Below, piece after piece: positions 1-7,065 of a stretch of DNA of 14,130 bases. This DNA comes from an uncultured Bacteroidota bacterium (lineage in GTDB: Bacteria; Bacteroidota; Bacteroidia; Flavobacteriales; Flavobacteriaceae): assembly GCA_903879875.1 (NCBI GenBank), contig CAIRNC010000273.1, positions 1 to 14,130 of the forward strand, read 5' to 3'. The position numbers were made by a program, and so were the translations under genes. Position 1 is the stretch's first letter. Every line of letters begins with the position of its first letter. The notes beneath the pieces were generated by a model. That model did no database searches, was not told the DNA's origin, and was given only the letters and a program-made list of their open reading frames with translations.

Positions 1-48
1 AAACAGTATCAAAAAAATCATAAATAGCAATCTAATTGTAGTTTTCAT
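1..48 (-). CDS. Partial gene, N-terminal signal sequence only
   Basis: Reading the minus strand from 48 to the window edge gives an ATG and 16 open codons, MKTTIRLLFMIFLILF. This has two early positive residues (K2, R6) followed by a hydrophobic run, which looks like a signal peptide or first membrane segment. The gene continues outside the window. A TAnnTTTG box at 116-123 on the same strand would give it a leader of about 60 bases, similar to that of queA. Product unknown. With only 16 codons visible, chance is possible, but the signal-like composition and the upstream promoter support a real gene. Confidence 0.5.
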   Translation of the reverse strand, partial: MKTTIRLLFMIFLILF

Positions 49-115
49 ATAAAATTTTGGTTCATATTTGTCAATAACTCTATTGCAAGCCTTACAATCG
101 TCAGCCGTTATTCCA

Positions 116-123
116 CAAATATA
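116..123 (-). promoter_or_regulatory. Bacteroidota -7 promoter element for the left-edge gene
   Basis: The minus strand reads TATATTTG, a perfect TAnnTTTG -7 box. A minus-strand TTG lies 23 bases further upstream (147-149), inside the palindromic repeat. It points at the partial gene starting at 48. Seen by consensus only. Confidence 0.4.
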
Positions 124-128
124 ACAAA

Positions 129-215
129 TTAAAACCCTTTTCACCACAAAGGCACGAAGGGCACAAAGAGTACGTATTCAAAAAACTTTGTGGACTCTGT
201 GCCTCTGTGGTAAAA
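129..215. repeat. Intergenic palindromic repeat of the cacaaagg/gcacgaagg type
   Basis: The arms 144-155 (CCACAAAGGCAC) and 199-210 (GTGCCTCTGTGG) pair at 11 of 12 positions. An inner pair, 162-168 (CACAAAG) and 186-192 (CTTTGTG), adds a second stem. Internally it is built of short near-repeats such as AGGCACGAAGGGCACAAAG. From memory, elements of this composition are common between genes in Flavobacterium genomes. It lies just downstream of the queA terminator and upstream of the left-edge gene. No coding role is seen. Confidence 0.6.
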
Positions 216-231
216 ATCCACAACCCACAAC

Positions 232-263
232 AAAAAAAATCCCGCTATTACTAACGGGATTTT
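232..263 (-). terminator. Intrinsic terminator of queA
   Basis: A perfect 9-base inverted repeat (236-244 AAAATCCCG, 255-263 CGGGATTTT) encloses a 10-base loop. On the minus strand the stem is followed by a run of eight T (232-239). It begins 20 bases after the queA stop, so it is a standard rho-independent terminator for queA. Confidence 0.85.
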
Positions 264-282
264 AAGTAGTATGAAATTTCAA

Positions 283-1332
283 TTATAGAATTAACATGGC
301 GTCACCATAAGAATAGAATTTGTATCCTTCTTTGATGGCTTCTTCGTAAGCTCTTTTCATTAAATCATGTCCGCAAAAAGCAGAAACCATCATCATTAAT
401 GTTGATTTTGGGGTATGAAAATTGGTAATCATGCAAGTAGCAATACTGAAATCGTGAGGTGGAAAAATAAATTTATTTGTCCAACCGTCATAAGTATTCA
501 ATGTTCTACCAGAAGAAACCGAACTTTCAATGGCACGCATAGAAGTGGTTCCCACGGCACAAATGTTTTTCTTTTTTTCTTTAGCAGCATTCACGATATC
601 GCAAGCTTCTTGATTTATTTTTAATTCTTCGGAATCCATTTTGTGTTTGGATAAATCTTCTACTTCTACTGGATTAAAAGTACCTAAACCAACGTGAAGC
701 GTTACTTCGGCAAAATTCACACCTTTGATTTCTAGTCTTTTCAACAATTGTTTTGAAAAGTGTAAACCAGCGGTTGGCGCGGCTACAGCACCTTCTTCTT
801 TGGCATAAATGGTTTGGTAACGATCGGCATCTTCTGGAGTAACGTCTCTACTGATGTATTTTGGAATTGGTGTTTCTCCTAATTCGGTTAATTTATTTCT
901 AAATTCTTCATAAGTACCATCGTAAAGAAAACGCAAAGTACGTCCGCGAGAAGTGGTATTATCAATAACTTCGGCAACTAGAGAGTCATCGTCACCAAAA
1001 TATAATTTATTTCCGATTCTGATTTTTCGTGCTGGATCAACAAGAACGTCCCAAAGTCGTTGTTCTGAATTTAGTTCTCTCAATAAGAAAACTTCAATTC
1101 TTGCTCCTGTTTTTTCTTTGTTTCCATACAAACGAGCTGGAAAAACTTTAGTATTGTTTAAAATTAAAACATCGCCATCATCAAAATAATCAATTACATC
1201 TTTAAATAATTTGTGTTCAATGGTTTGTTTACTACGATCGATAACCATTAAACGAGCTTCGTCTCTGTTTTCAGCTGGATATTCGGCAAGAAGTTCTTTG
1301 GGTAAATTGAATTGAAAATGGGATAATTTCAT
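283..1332 (-). CDS. queA: S-adenosylmethionine:tRNA ribosyltransferase-isomerase QueA
   Basis: QueA transfers and isomerises the ribosyl group of SAM onto 7-aminomethyl-7-deazaguanine in tRNA, giving epoxyqueuosine at wobble position 34 of tRNAs for Asn, Asp, His and Tyr. It is cytosolic. At 349 residues it has the normal family length. Visible family features are the N-terminal FNLPKELLAEYPAENRDEARL block (residues 8-28), ILNNTKVFPARL (57-68), the highly conserved PTAGLHF (186-192) and HVGLGTFNPV (213-222). The start at 1332 gives the canonical N-terminus. The gene is monocistronic: it has its own promoter (1396-1427) and an intrinsic terminator at 236-263. It is divergent from kdsB. Confidence 0.97.
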   Translation of the reverse strand: MKLSHFQFNLPKELLAEYPAENRDEARLMVIDRSKQTIEHKLFKDVIDYFDDGDVLILNNTKVFPARLYGNKEKTGARIEVFLLRELNSEQRLWDVLVDPARKIRIGNKLYFGDDDSLVAEVIDNTTSRGRTLRFLYDGTYEEFRNKLTELGETPIPKYISRDVTPEDADRYQTIYAKEEGAVAAPTAGLHFSKQLLKRLEIKGVNFAEVTLHVGLGTFNPVEVEDLSKHKMDSEELKINQEACDIVNAAKEKKKNICAVGTTSMRAIESSVSSGRTLNTYDGWTNKFIFPPHDFSIATCMITNFHTPKSTLMMMVSAFCGHDLMKRAYEEAIKEGYKFYSYGDAMLIL

Positions 1333-1395
1333 CTTTTATATTTAGAAGTTTATGTGTTTAAAAGATTGTTTTTTGGCTAAAATTTTAAACGCCAG

Positions 1396-1427
1396 CAAAT
1401 ATACGATTGTGAGATAGGCGTTGTCAA
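1396..1427 (-). promoter_or_regulatory. queA promoter (-33 TTGACA, -7 TATATTTG)
   Basis: On the minus strand TTGACA lies at 1422-1427 and TATATTTG at 1396-1403, with 18 bases between the hexamer and the -7 box (21 counted from TTG). This is the best match to the Bacteroidota TTG / TAnnTTTG promoter in the window. It predicts a queA leader of roughly 60 bases. Confidence 0.7.
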
Positions 1428-1539
1428 GTGTTTTGGGTTTTATTTTGGATTTCTGTGCCATATAGGGTTCAAATTTCGTTTTGAAAATAGTATAATGGCT
1501 TATAATGTTACATTTTATAGAAGATTGATTCGATTTCCC

Positions 1540-1547
1540 TATTTTTG
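1540..1547 (+). promoter_or_regulatory. -7 promoter element of kdsB
   Basis: TATTTTTG matches TAnnTTTG and lies 21 bases before the kdsB ATG, predicting a short leader of about 15 bases. No well-spaced -33 TTG is evident; the nearest TTG is only 12 bases upstream. Confidence 0.5.
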
Positions 1548-1568
1548 TAGGCAATAAATTTCACATAT

Positions 1569-2294
1569 ATGAAAATAATAGCTGTAATTCCAGCCCGATA
1601 TGCTTCAACACGTTTTCCTGCTAAATTAATGCAAGATTTAGGCGGAATATCTGTCATTTTGAGAACCTATCAAGCTACAATAAACACGAATTTATTTGAT
1701 GATGTTTTTGTAGTTACGGATTCTGAAATTATTTTTAATGAAATTATTTCTAATGGGGGCAAAGCCATCATGAGCATTAAAGAGCACGAATCAGGCAGTG
1801 ACAGAATTGCCGAAGCGATTGCCAATATTGATGTTGATATTATTGTTAATGTGCAAGGCGATGAACCTTTTACACAAAAAGAACCCTTGGAACAAGTGTT
1901 ATCGGTATTTAAAAATGACGATAGCAAGCAAATCGATTTGGCTTCGTTGATGCGTGAAATTTCAGACGAAACAGAAATCAACAACCCAAATGTTGTGAAA
2001 GTAGTCGTAGATCAAAATCAAATGGCGCTTTATTTTTCGCGTTCTGTAATTCCATATCCAAGAGAAGCAAATGTTGGCGTTCGCTATTTTCAACACATCG
2101 GCATTTATGCTTTTAGAAAACAAGCCTTGCTGGATTTTTATAATTTACCCATGAAATCATTGGAAGCGTCAGAAAAACTAGAACAACTTCGCTATTTAGA
2201 ATTTGGAAAACGCATCAAAATGGTCGAAACTAATTTGGTAAGTGTAGGAATTGACACTCCAGCAGATTTAGAAAAAGCTAGAAAAATGATTTAA
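1569..2294 (+). CDS. kdsB: 3-deoxy-manno-octulosonate cytidylyltransferase (CMP-KDO synthetase)
   Basis: KdsB activates KDO with CTP to CMP-KDO, the donor for the inner core of lipopolysaccharide. It is a cytosolic enzyme, so the host should be a Gram-negative that makes KDO-containing LPS. The 241-residue product starts with the nucleotidyltransferase signature IPARYASTRFPAK (7-19). It carries VVTDSEII (48-55), EHESGSDRIAEA (72-83) and the metal/nucleotide motif VNVQGDEP (93-100), all expected of KdsB. The C-terminal end (SVGIDTPADLEKAR) is also typical. It stands alone, divergent from queA, and its stop lies 3 bases from that of the convergent purC. Confidence 0.96.
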   Translation: MKIIAVIPARYASTRFPAKLMQDLGGISVILRTYQATINTNLFDDVFVVTDSEIIFNEIISNGGKAIMSIKEHESGSDRIAEAIANIDVDIIVNVQGDEPFTQKEPLEQVLSVFKNDDSKQIDLASLMREISDETEINNPNVVKVVVDQNQMALYFSRSVIPYPREANVGVRYFQHIGIYAFRKQALLDFYNLPMKSLEASEKLEQLRYLEFGKRIKMVETNLVSVGIDTPADLEKARKMI

Positions 2295-2297
2295 ATT

Positions 2298-3248
2298 TTA
2301 GTGATTTTCTAAATAGTTTAAAATGGCAGTTTCAATTCGGCTGTGAATATCATTTATTGGTGCTTTTACAAACTTTTCACCCAAAATATTTTCATATAAT
2401 TCGATATATCGGTCAGAAACGGTAGCTACATATTCTTCAGTCATAACTGGAATTTGCTGTCCATCTTTGCCTTGAAAACCATTTTCAATCAACCATCTTC
2501 TTACAAATTCTTTAGACAATTGTTTTTGTTCTTCACCTCTGTTTTGTCGTTCTTGATAGCCATCGGAATAGAAATATCGAGAAGAATCAGGAGTGTGAAT
2601 TTCATCAATTAAAACAATTTTACCGTCTTTTGTTTTGCCAAATTCATACTTGGTATCTACCAAAATCAATCCTTTTTTGGCCGCAATTTCAGTGCCTCTT
2701 TGAAACAATGCACGAGTGTATTCTTCTAAAATCAAATAATCGTTTTCAGCAACAATTTGGTTTTTGAGTATGTCCTCACGGGAAATGTCTTCGTCGTGTT
2801 CGCCATTCGCTGCTTTTGTTGACGGTGTAATTATAGGCGTTGGAAATGGGTCATTTTCTTTTAAACCTTCAGGCATTGTTACGCCACAAAGCGTTCTTTT
2901 GCCAGCAGCATATTCACGAGCAGCATGTCCTGAAAGGTAGCCTCGAATCACCATTTCGACTTTGAAAGGTTCGCACAAATGACCTATTGCAACATTTGGA
3001 TCGGGTGTAGCTATGAGCCAATTTGGAACGATATCTTGTGTGAGTTCCATAAATTTAGTGGCAATCTGATTCAGAATTTGTCCTTTATACGGAATTCCTT
3101 TTGGTAAAACTACGTCAAAAGCAGAGAGTCTATCCGTGGCAACCATTACCAAAAGCGCATCGTCAATGTTATATACTTCGCGAACTTTGCCGTGATAAAC
3201 TGATTTTTGATTGGGAAAATTAAAGTGAGTTGTAGTAATTGTATTCAT
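2298..3248 (-). CDS. purC: Phosphoribosylaminoimidazole-succinocarboxamide synthase (SAICAR synthase)
   Basis: PurC ligates aspartate to CAIR with ATP to form SAICAR in de novo purine synthesis. At 316 residues it is the longer form of the family rather than the ~240-residue form of many bacteria. Visible motifs are GKVREVY (20-26), ATDRLSAFD (37-45), the RGYLSGHAAREY block (102-113), TPSTKA with HDEDISR (141-157), the SAICAR signature VDTKYEFG (197-204) and DEIHTPDSSRYF (215-226). It has its own -7 box at 3273-3280 and is not clustered with other pur genes here. Its 3' end nearly touches kdsB. Confidence 0.97.
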   Translation of the reverse strand: MNTITTTHFNFPNQKSVYHGKVREVYNIDDALLVMVATDRLSAFDVVLPKGIPYKGQILNQIATKFMELTQDIVPNWLIATPDPNVAIGHLCEPFKVEMVIRGYLSGHAAREYAAGKRTLCGVTMPEGLKENDPFPTPIITPSTKAANGEHDEDISREDILKNQIVAENDYLILEEYTRALFQRGTEIAAKKGLILVDTKYEFGKTKDGKIVLIDEIHTPDSSRYFYSDGYQERQNRGEEQKQLSKEFVRRWLIENGFQGKDGQQIPVMTEEYVATVSDRYIELYENILGEKFVKAPINDIHSRIETAILNYLENH

Positions 3249-3272
3249 TTTTGTAGTGAGTTGTTTTCGTCA

Positions 3273-3280
3273 CAAAAATA
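3273..3280 (-). promoter_or_regulatory. -7 promoter element of purC
   Basis: The minus strand reads TATTTTTG, a TAnnTTTG match, 24 bases before the purC ATG. No clear -33 TTG at the usual spacing was found. Confidence 0.45.
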
Positions 3281-3339
3281 GAAAATAACAGTCTATTATA
3301 GCTAATTAAACGCCTATTTTTTAGCAACACGCACCGATA

Positions 3340-3783
3340 TTATTTTAGCATTTCAATATGTGGAATATCGTCTTCTAAGTACATTTCGCTCACTTTTGTA
3401 AACCCTAAACTTTCGTAGAATTTTTGCAAATACAATTGTGCAGAAATGGTAATTTTAGTTTCATTAAAATGGGTTTCAATTGCTTGAATCGCCGTTTCCA
3501 TTAAGTTGTAACCCCATTTTCGAGTTCTACAATCCTCCGAAACTACAACTCTGCCAATGGAAGCATTGTCAAAATAATCACCTTTTTTAAAAATTCGAGC
3601 ATAGGCTACAATTTCTCCTTCAAAAGTACCGACAACGTGCATTGCTTTTTTGTCTTTGCCATCAATGTCTTGATAAACACAATTTTGTTCCACTACAAAT
3701 ACTTCTGAGCGCAACTGAAGGATGGAATACAGTTCATTAACCGAAAGTTCATTAAATGTTTTTATCTGAAATTGGAGCGACAT
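3340..3783 (-). CDS. ElaA-family GNAT N-acetyltransferase
   Basis: A 147-residue GNAT-fold protein that would transfer an acetyl group from acetyl-CoA to an unknown amine. It matches the ElaA subgroup: NELYSILQLRSEVFVVEQNC (16-35) followed by YQDIDGKDKKAMHV is the hallmark N-terminal block. SIGRVVVSEDCRTRKWGYNLM is the acetyl-CoA-binding motif A region, with a degenerate R-x-x-G loop. The C-terminal FYESLGFTKVSE is the usual motif B. It begins 18 bases after the end of the DUF4837 gene, so it is likely the last gene of the transglycosylase/DUF4837 operon. The substrate of ElaA proteins is not known. Confidence 0.88.
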   Translation of the reverse strand: MSLQFQIKTFNELSVNELYSILQLRSEVFVVEQNCVYQDIDGKDKKAMHVVGTFEGEIVAYARIFKKGDYFDNASIGRVVVSEDCRTRKWGYNLMETAIQAIETHFNETKITISAQLYLQKFYESLGFTKVSEMYLEDDIPHIEMLK

Positions 3784-3801
3784 AGGTTTTGATAAATGAA
3801 G

Positions 3802-4778
3802 TTATTTTAAAAATTTCACGGATTTAATTATGGATTCCAATTCAAACATTAAATCACGTTTGTCGGTAGAAGGGGCATAGCAAAAACCTTCAATTACTAA
3901 AAATGTTTTCTTTTTTCGGTCCAAAATAGCATAATTTATAAAAGAGCCAGACATAAAATCTCCTTTTAAATCCCAAGTCCCTTTTGTTTGATAAGCTCTT
4001 TTGTTATCCAACATCGAATAAAAAAATAGGGCGCATACGACGTTTCTGTTATCATTCTTGATTTTTTTGCTTTACTATGAATATAAAGCGCGCCTATCGA
4101 ATCTCTCATCTTTACAATATTATTAGTAAGATTATTGTTTTTAAGAATCATTTTAAAAGGCACTTTGTATATCAGAATGCTGTTATTGCCACTCAGAATT
4201 TCTTTTTTTAACCAAAGAAAATTAGGTTTGTTCAACACATATTTATAAGTAGAGGGGAGGTGTAAGGCAATTTTAAATTTCTTTCTGATTTTTTTATCGT
4301 TCAGTAGCGATTTATCAATATTTTTTTGATTGGCTTCAATCTCTGTTTTTTTTAGCATTTTAATTAAAGCCTCTGAGTTGGTCTCAATATGCGCTAATAT
4401 CTCGGCAACGGTTGTCCCTGAAATATGAACTGCATTTTGTGGTGTTGCAAATTCATCCGGTATAATTTCAAAATTGTTTTTTTCTTCTAATTTAACAATT
4501 ATGATATTTCGATTATTGGTTTTAGAACCATCTAATCCTTTTATGGGGTATTGATTTATTGTAAAAAGGGGTTCTTCTTGCGGTAAGCCATCAACTGGAG
4601 CAGCAAATTTTTTTCTAAGGCTATCTCCAATTTCCCCATTCCATAATTGGTCATTAATGATGATGGTTAGGGAATTTATCCTACCTAAAGACTCAATTTC
4701 AGAGGGTTTTTGGCTTTTGTGGGTGCAAGAACAGCAAAGTAGCGCAATACAAAAAACTAAAAAACAAGCTTTTTTCAT
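3802..4778 (-). pseudogene. DUF4837-type lipoprotein gene, frameshifted at a T7 run
   Basis: Two minus-strand reading frames form one gene: 4778-3966 (270 codons, the last ~17 out of frame) and its continuation to 3802. The break lies in the seven T at 4020-4026 (minus strand). One extra T, or a -1 ribosomal slip, joins ...YAPYFF directly to YSMLDNKRAYQTKG, giving 325 residues. The N-terminus MKKACFLVFCIALLCCSC is a lipoprotein signal, probably acylated on C18 or C16. The C-terminal stretch TKGTWDLKGDFMSGSFINYA and GFCYAPSTDKRD resembles Bacteroidota DUF4837 proteins, from memory. It begins 41 bases after the LysM transglycosylase and is followed by the GNAT gene 18 bases on. Function is unknown; an envelope role is inferred from context. 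It could be a true pseudogene, a sequencing error, phase variation or programmed frameshifting. Confidence 0.8.
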
Positions 4779-4819
4779 GGAAGATTAAATTAATAAGCAT
4801 CACGCTTTGTGGCAGAAGA

Positions 4820-6853
4820 TTACCCGTTAATTTTTAATTTCATGCCCGGTCTTAAATCATTTCCGCTAATCCCATTCCATTTTTTAATATCGGAAACGGT
4901 TACACCTGGATATTTTTTGGCAATTGTAAATAACGAATCTCCTTTTCTAACCAAATAATGACTGTTTTTGGTAGTGCTGTCTTTTTTGTCTCTAGCTGCA
5001 ATTTGATTGTTGCTCGGTTTGTTTTCCGGTTTTAAAATCAAAAGTTTATCGCCAATTTGCACGTTTTTATCATCCAATTTGTTCCATAGCATGATATCTG
5101 CTATAGTTACTTTTTCTTTTTTAGCAATATTTCCAAGATTATCTCCTTTTTTCACCACATAATATGTGCTGTTTGACAAGTCCACTTCTTCTTTAAGTTT
5201 GGCTACTGAAGCCGTTTCTTTAAGAATCTTTAATTTAGTGTCCAACATGACATTGTTGTCTTCGATATTGTTCCATTCTTTTAAATCAGCTATACAAACG
5301 TTGTATTTTTTAGCAATAGAACTCAAATTATCTCCTTTTTGAACCGTGTAAAATTCAGGTGTTGAGGTGACTTCTGCCTTAGCATCTTTACTGTTTTTAA
5401 TGTCTTCCGATGCAGCTACCGCCGTTTTCATCTCAGTATTTACAACATTCGATTTGCTTGCTTTCTTTTCAACAACAGCAATGCTTTCTTTTTCAGTAGT
5501 AATGATTTTCAGCTTTCTACCTAATGGAGCATTATTGTTTTTAAGTTTATTCCATTTTTTAATATCGGAAACGGCAACACCAAATTTATCTGAAATTTCT
5601 CCCAAACTATCGCCACGTTTCACTTTGTAAAACTTGGTTTTGTTTGATTTGGAATAAACGATGCGCTCCGACGAAACCATAGTAGAATCTTTTGCAATAG
5701 CCAATCGAGTGCGAGAGGTAAAAGGTTTTTCTCTTAAATCTTCTTGATGTTGTACATAAGCATAAATTTTGTCTTCATTAGAAACAAAAACAGAAACTTT
5801 TGCGGACGGTAATCTTAGAAAATGATTTTGATTTTTATAAAATGGAACCACATTCATTTTGTACGAAGGATTCAACAGTTGCAATTGTGCTACAGGAACA
5901 TCCAACAAATCAGAAATTTGTTTGAACGACATTTGTTGTTTAATCATAATAGTGTCCGTCGCAAAGTGTTTGATAATGGCTCTGTTAGGTACAATTCCAT
6001 GCGCAGTGTGGTATTCGTAGATATACATTGTTGCTAAGAAAGCAGGTACATAGCCTTGAGTTTCTTGTGGTAAATGTTTTCTGATATTCCAAAAATTTTG
6101 TTGTCCGCCAGAGCGTCTAATGGCTTTAGCAACATTTCCGGCACCTGAATTGTAAGAAGCTAAAACCAGTTCCCAATCACCAAAAATTTTGTACATATTG
6201 CTCATGTATTGAGCAGCAGCTTCACTCGCTTTTAAAGGGTCGCTTCTGTCATCCACATACGAATCCACGTTCAATCCGTATTGTTTTCCAGTTTGATACA
6301 TAAATTGCCAAAGTCCTGTAGCACCAACTCTTGACACCGCTTTTGGGTTCAAAGCGGACTCTACAACGGCTAAGTATTTTATTTCTAGTGGTACATTTTG
6401 TTTGGCCAAAGCCTCTTCAAATAAAGGAAAGTAGTATTCAGAAATAGCCATCAATCTTTCGAATGATTTTTTTCTGTTTTTCAAGAATGATTTGATGATA
6501 TTTTCGAGACCTTGATTGTATTCTATGTTAAATGGCGATTTAGCATCCATTTCTTTGAGCCTTTTTTTCAAAAGCTCTGTTGGTAATTCATAATCTACTT
6601 TTTCGTCTATATTTATGTTTTTTATATCTGCGGAAAGATTATCGTACAAATCAAGATTGGTCAATTCTTTCATCCATAGACTATCAACGCATGACGCAAT
6701 ATCATCTTTTTTAAAAGTAGCTTTGATAGAATCTAAGTAAGATATTTTTATTTGAGGTTTTAAGAAAGTGCTAGATGACGCAATCGTATCTTGAGCAAAT
6801 GTCTTTCCTGCAAACAGAAAAAGAACGGATAAAGTGATGTGTTTTATGTTCAT
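4820..6853 (-). CDS. MltD-like lytic transglycosylase with C-terminal LysM modules
   Basis: A secreted murein lytic transglycosylase that would cleave the MurNAc-GlcNAc bond, with LysM modules for peptidoglycan binding. The start at 6853 is chosen because MNIKHITLSVLFLFAGKTFAQ is a clean signal peptide; the upstream ATG at 6895 would add a 14-residue polar tail. From that start the product has 677 residues. The SLT domain (about 140-280) has catalytic Glu165 in VESALNP, then GATGLWQFM and LASYNSGAGNV. A degenerate LysM-like segment follows at about 320-355 (ISDLLDVPVAQLQLLNP). Four clear LysM repeats with K-x-GD-x-L cores lie near 408-452, 501-544, 563-607 and 632-675. It is separated from pgk by 212 bases with its own promoter and probably leads the operon with the DUF4837 and GNAT genes. 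An exact 26-base repeat links LysM 1 and 4. Confidence 0.94.
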   Translation of the reverse strand: MNIKHITLSVLFLFAGKTFAQDTIASSSTFLKPQIKISYLDSIKATFKKDDIASCVDSLWMKELTNLDLYDNLSADIKNINIDEKVDYELPTELLKKRLKEMDAKSPFNIEYNQGLENIIKSFLKNRKKSFERLMAISEYYFPLFEEALAKQNVPLEIKYLAVVESALNPKAVSRVGATGLWQFMYQTGKQYGLNVDSYVDDRSDPLKASEAAAQYMSNMYKIFGDWELVLASYNSGAGNVAKAIRRSGGQQNFWNIRKHLPQETQGYVPAFLATMYIYEYHTAHGIVPNRAIIKHFATDTIMIKQQMSFKQISDLLDVPVAQLQLLNPSYKMNVVPFYKNQNHFLRLPSAKVSVFVSNEDKIYAYVQHQEDLREKPFTSRTRLAIAKDSTMVSSERIVYSKSNKTKFYKVKRGDSLGEISDKFGVAVSDIKKWNKLKNNNAPLGRKLKIITTEKESIAVVEKKASKSNVVNTEMKTAVAASEDIKNSKDAKAEVTSTPEFYTVQKGDNLSSIAKKYNVCIADLKEWNNIEDNNVMLDTKLKILKETASVAKLKEEVDLSNSTYYVVKKGDNLGNIAKKEKVTIADIMLWNKLDDKNVQIGDKLLILKPENKPSNNQIAARDKKDSTTKNSHYLVRKGDSLFTIAKKYPGVTVSDIKKWNGISGNDLRPGMKLKING
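4874..5574 (-). repeat. 26-base exact direct repeat within the LysM region (4874-4899 and 5549-5574)
   Basis: Both copies read ATTCCATTTTTTAATATCGG followed by AAACGG. On the coding strand they encode VSDIKKWN in LysM 1 and LysM 4. The copies are 675 bases apart, exactly 225 codons, so exchange between them would delete or duplicate modules in frame. Confidence 0.9.
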
Positions 6854-6988
6854 ATTTACGTTTATTTGTTTTCGAGATGGCAAAAAACATACCAAAAGAA
6901 AACTTTATTTCGTGTTTGTTTTTAATGTAAAATTCAATTTGTAATGAAATATTTTCGCAAAAGACTATATTTCAAATCATTATATTTG

Positions 6989-7021
6989 CAAACATAATAA
7001 TTATATAACGAATTGTCACAA
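6989..7021 (-). promoter_or_regulatory. Promoter of the transglycosylase operon (-33 TTG, -7 TATGTTTG)
   Basis: On the minus strand TTGTGACA begins at 7021 and TATGTTTG occupies 6989-6996, with 22 bases between TTG and the box. It lies in the 212-base gap after pgk and would give a leader of about 130 bases for the transglycosylase gene. Confidence 0.5.
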
Positions 7022-7065
7022 TCTTATAACATAAAATTGTCCTAATTATTGTTAATTGTGATTTT

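Noticed and set aside
1342..1554. 70-codon minus-strand ORF between queA and kdsB
   Set aside because: It covers the queA promoter and the kdsB -7 box in reverse, has no recognisable protein character and no promoter of its own.
2276..2312. Bidirectional terminator between kdsB and purC
   Set aside because: Only a weak six-base A/T-rich pairing (AGAAAA with TTTTCT), not a convincing terminator hairpin.
5367..5630. 87-codon plus-strand ORF inside the transglycosylase gene
   Set aside because: Antisense shadow of the LysM-coding frame; its hydrophobic look comes from reverse reading of Lys/Asn-rich linkers.
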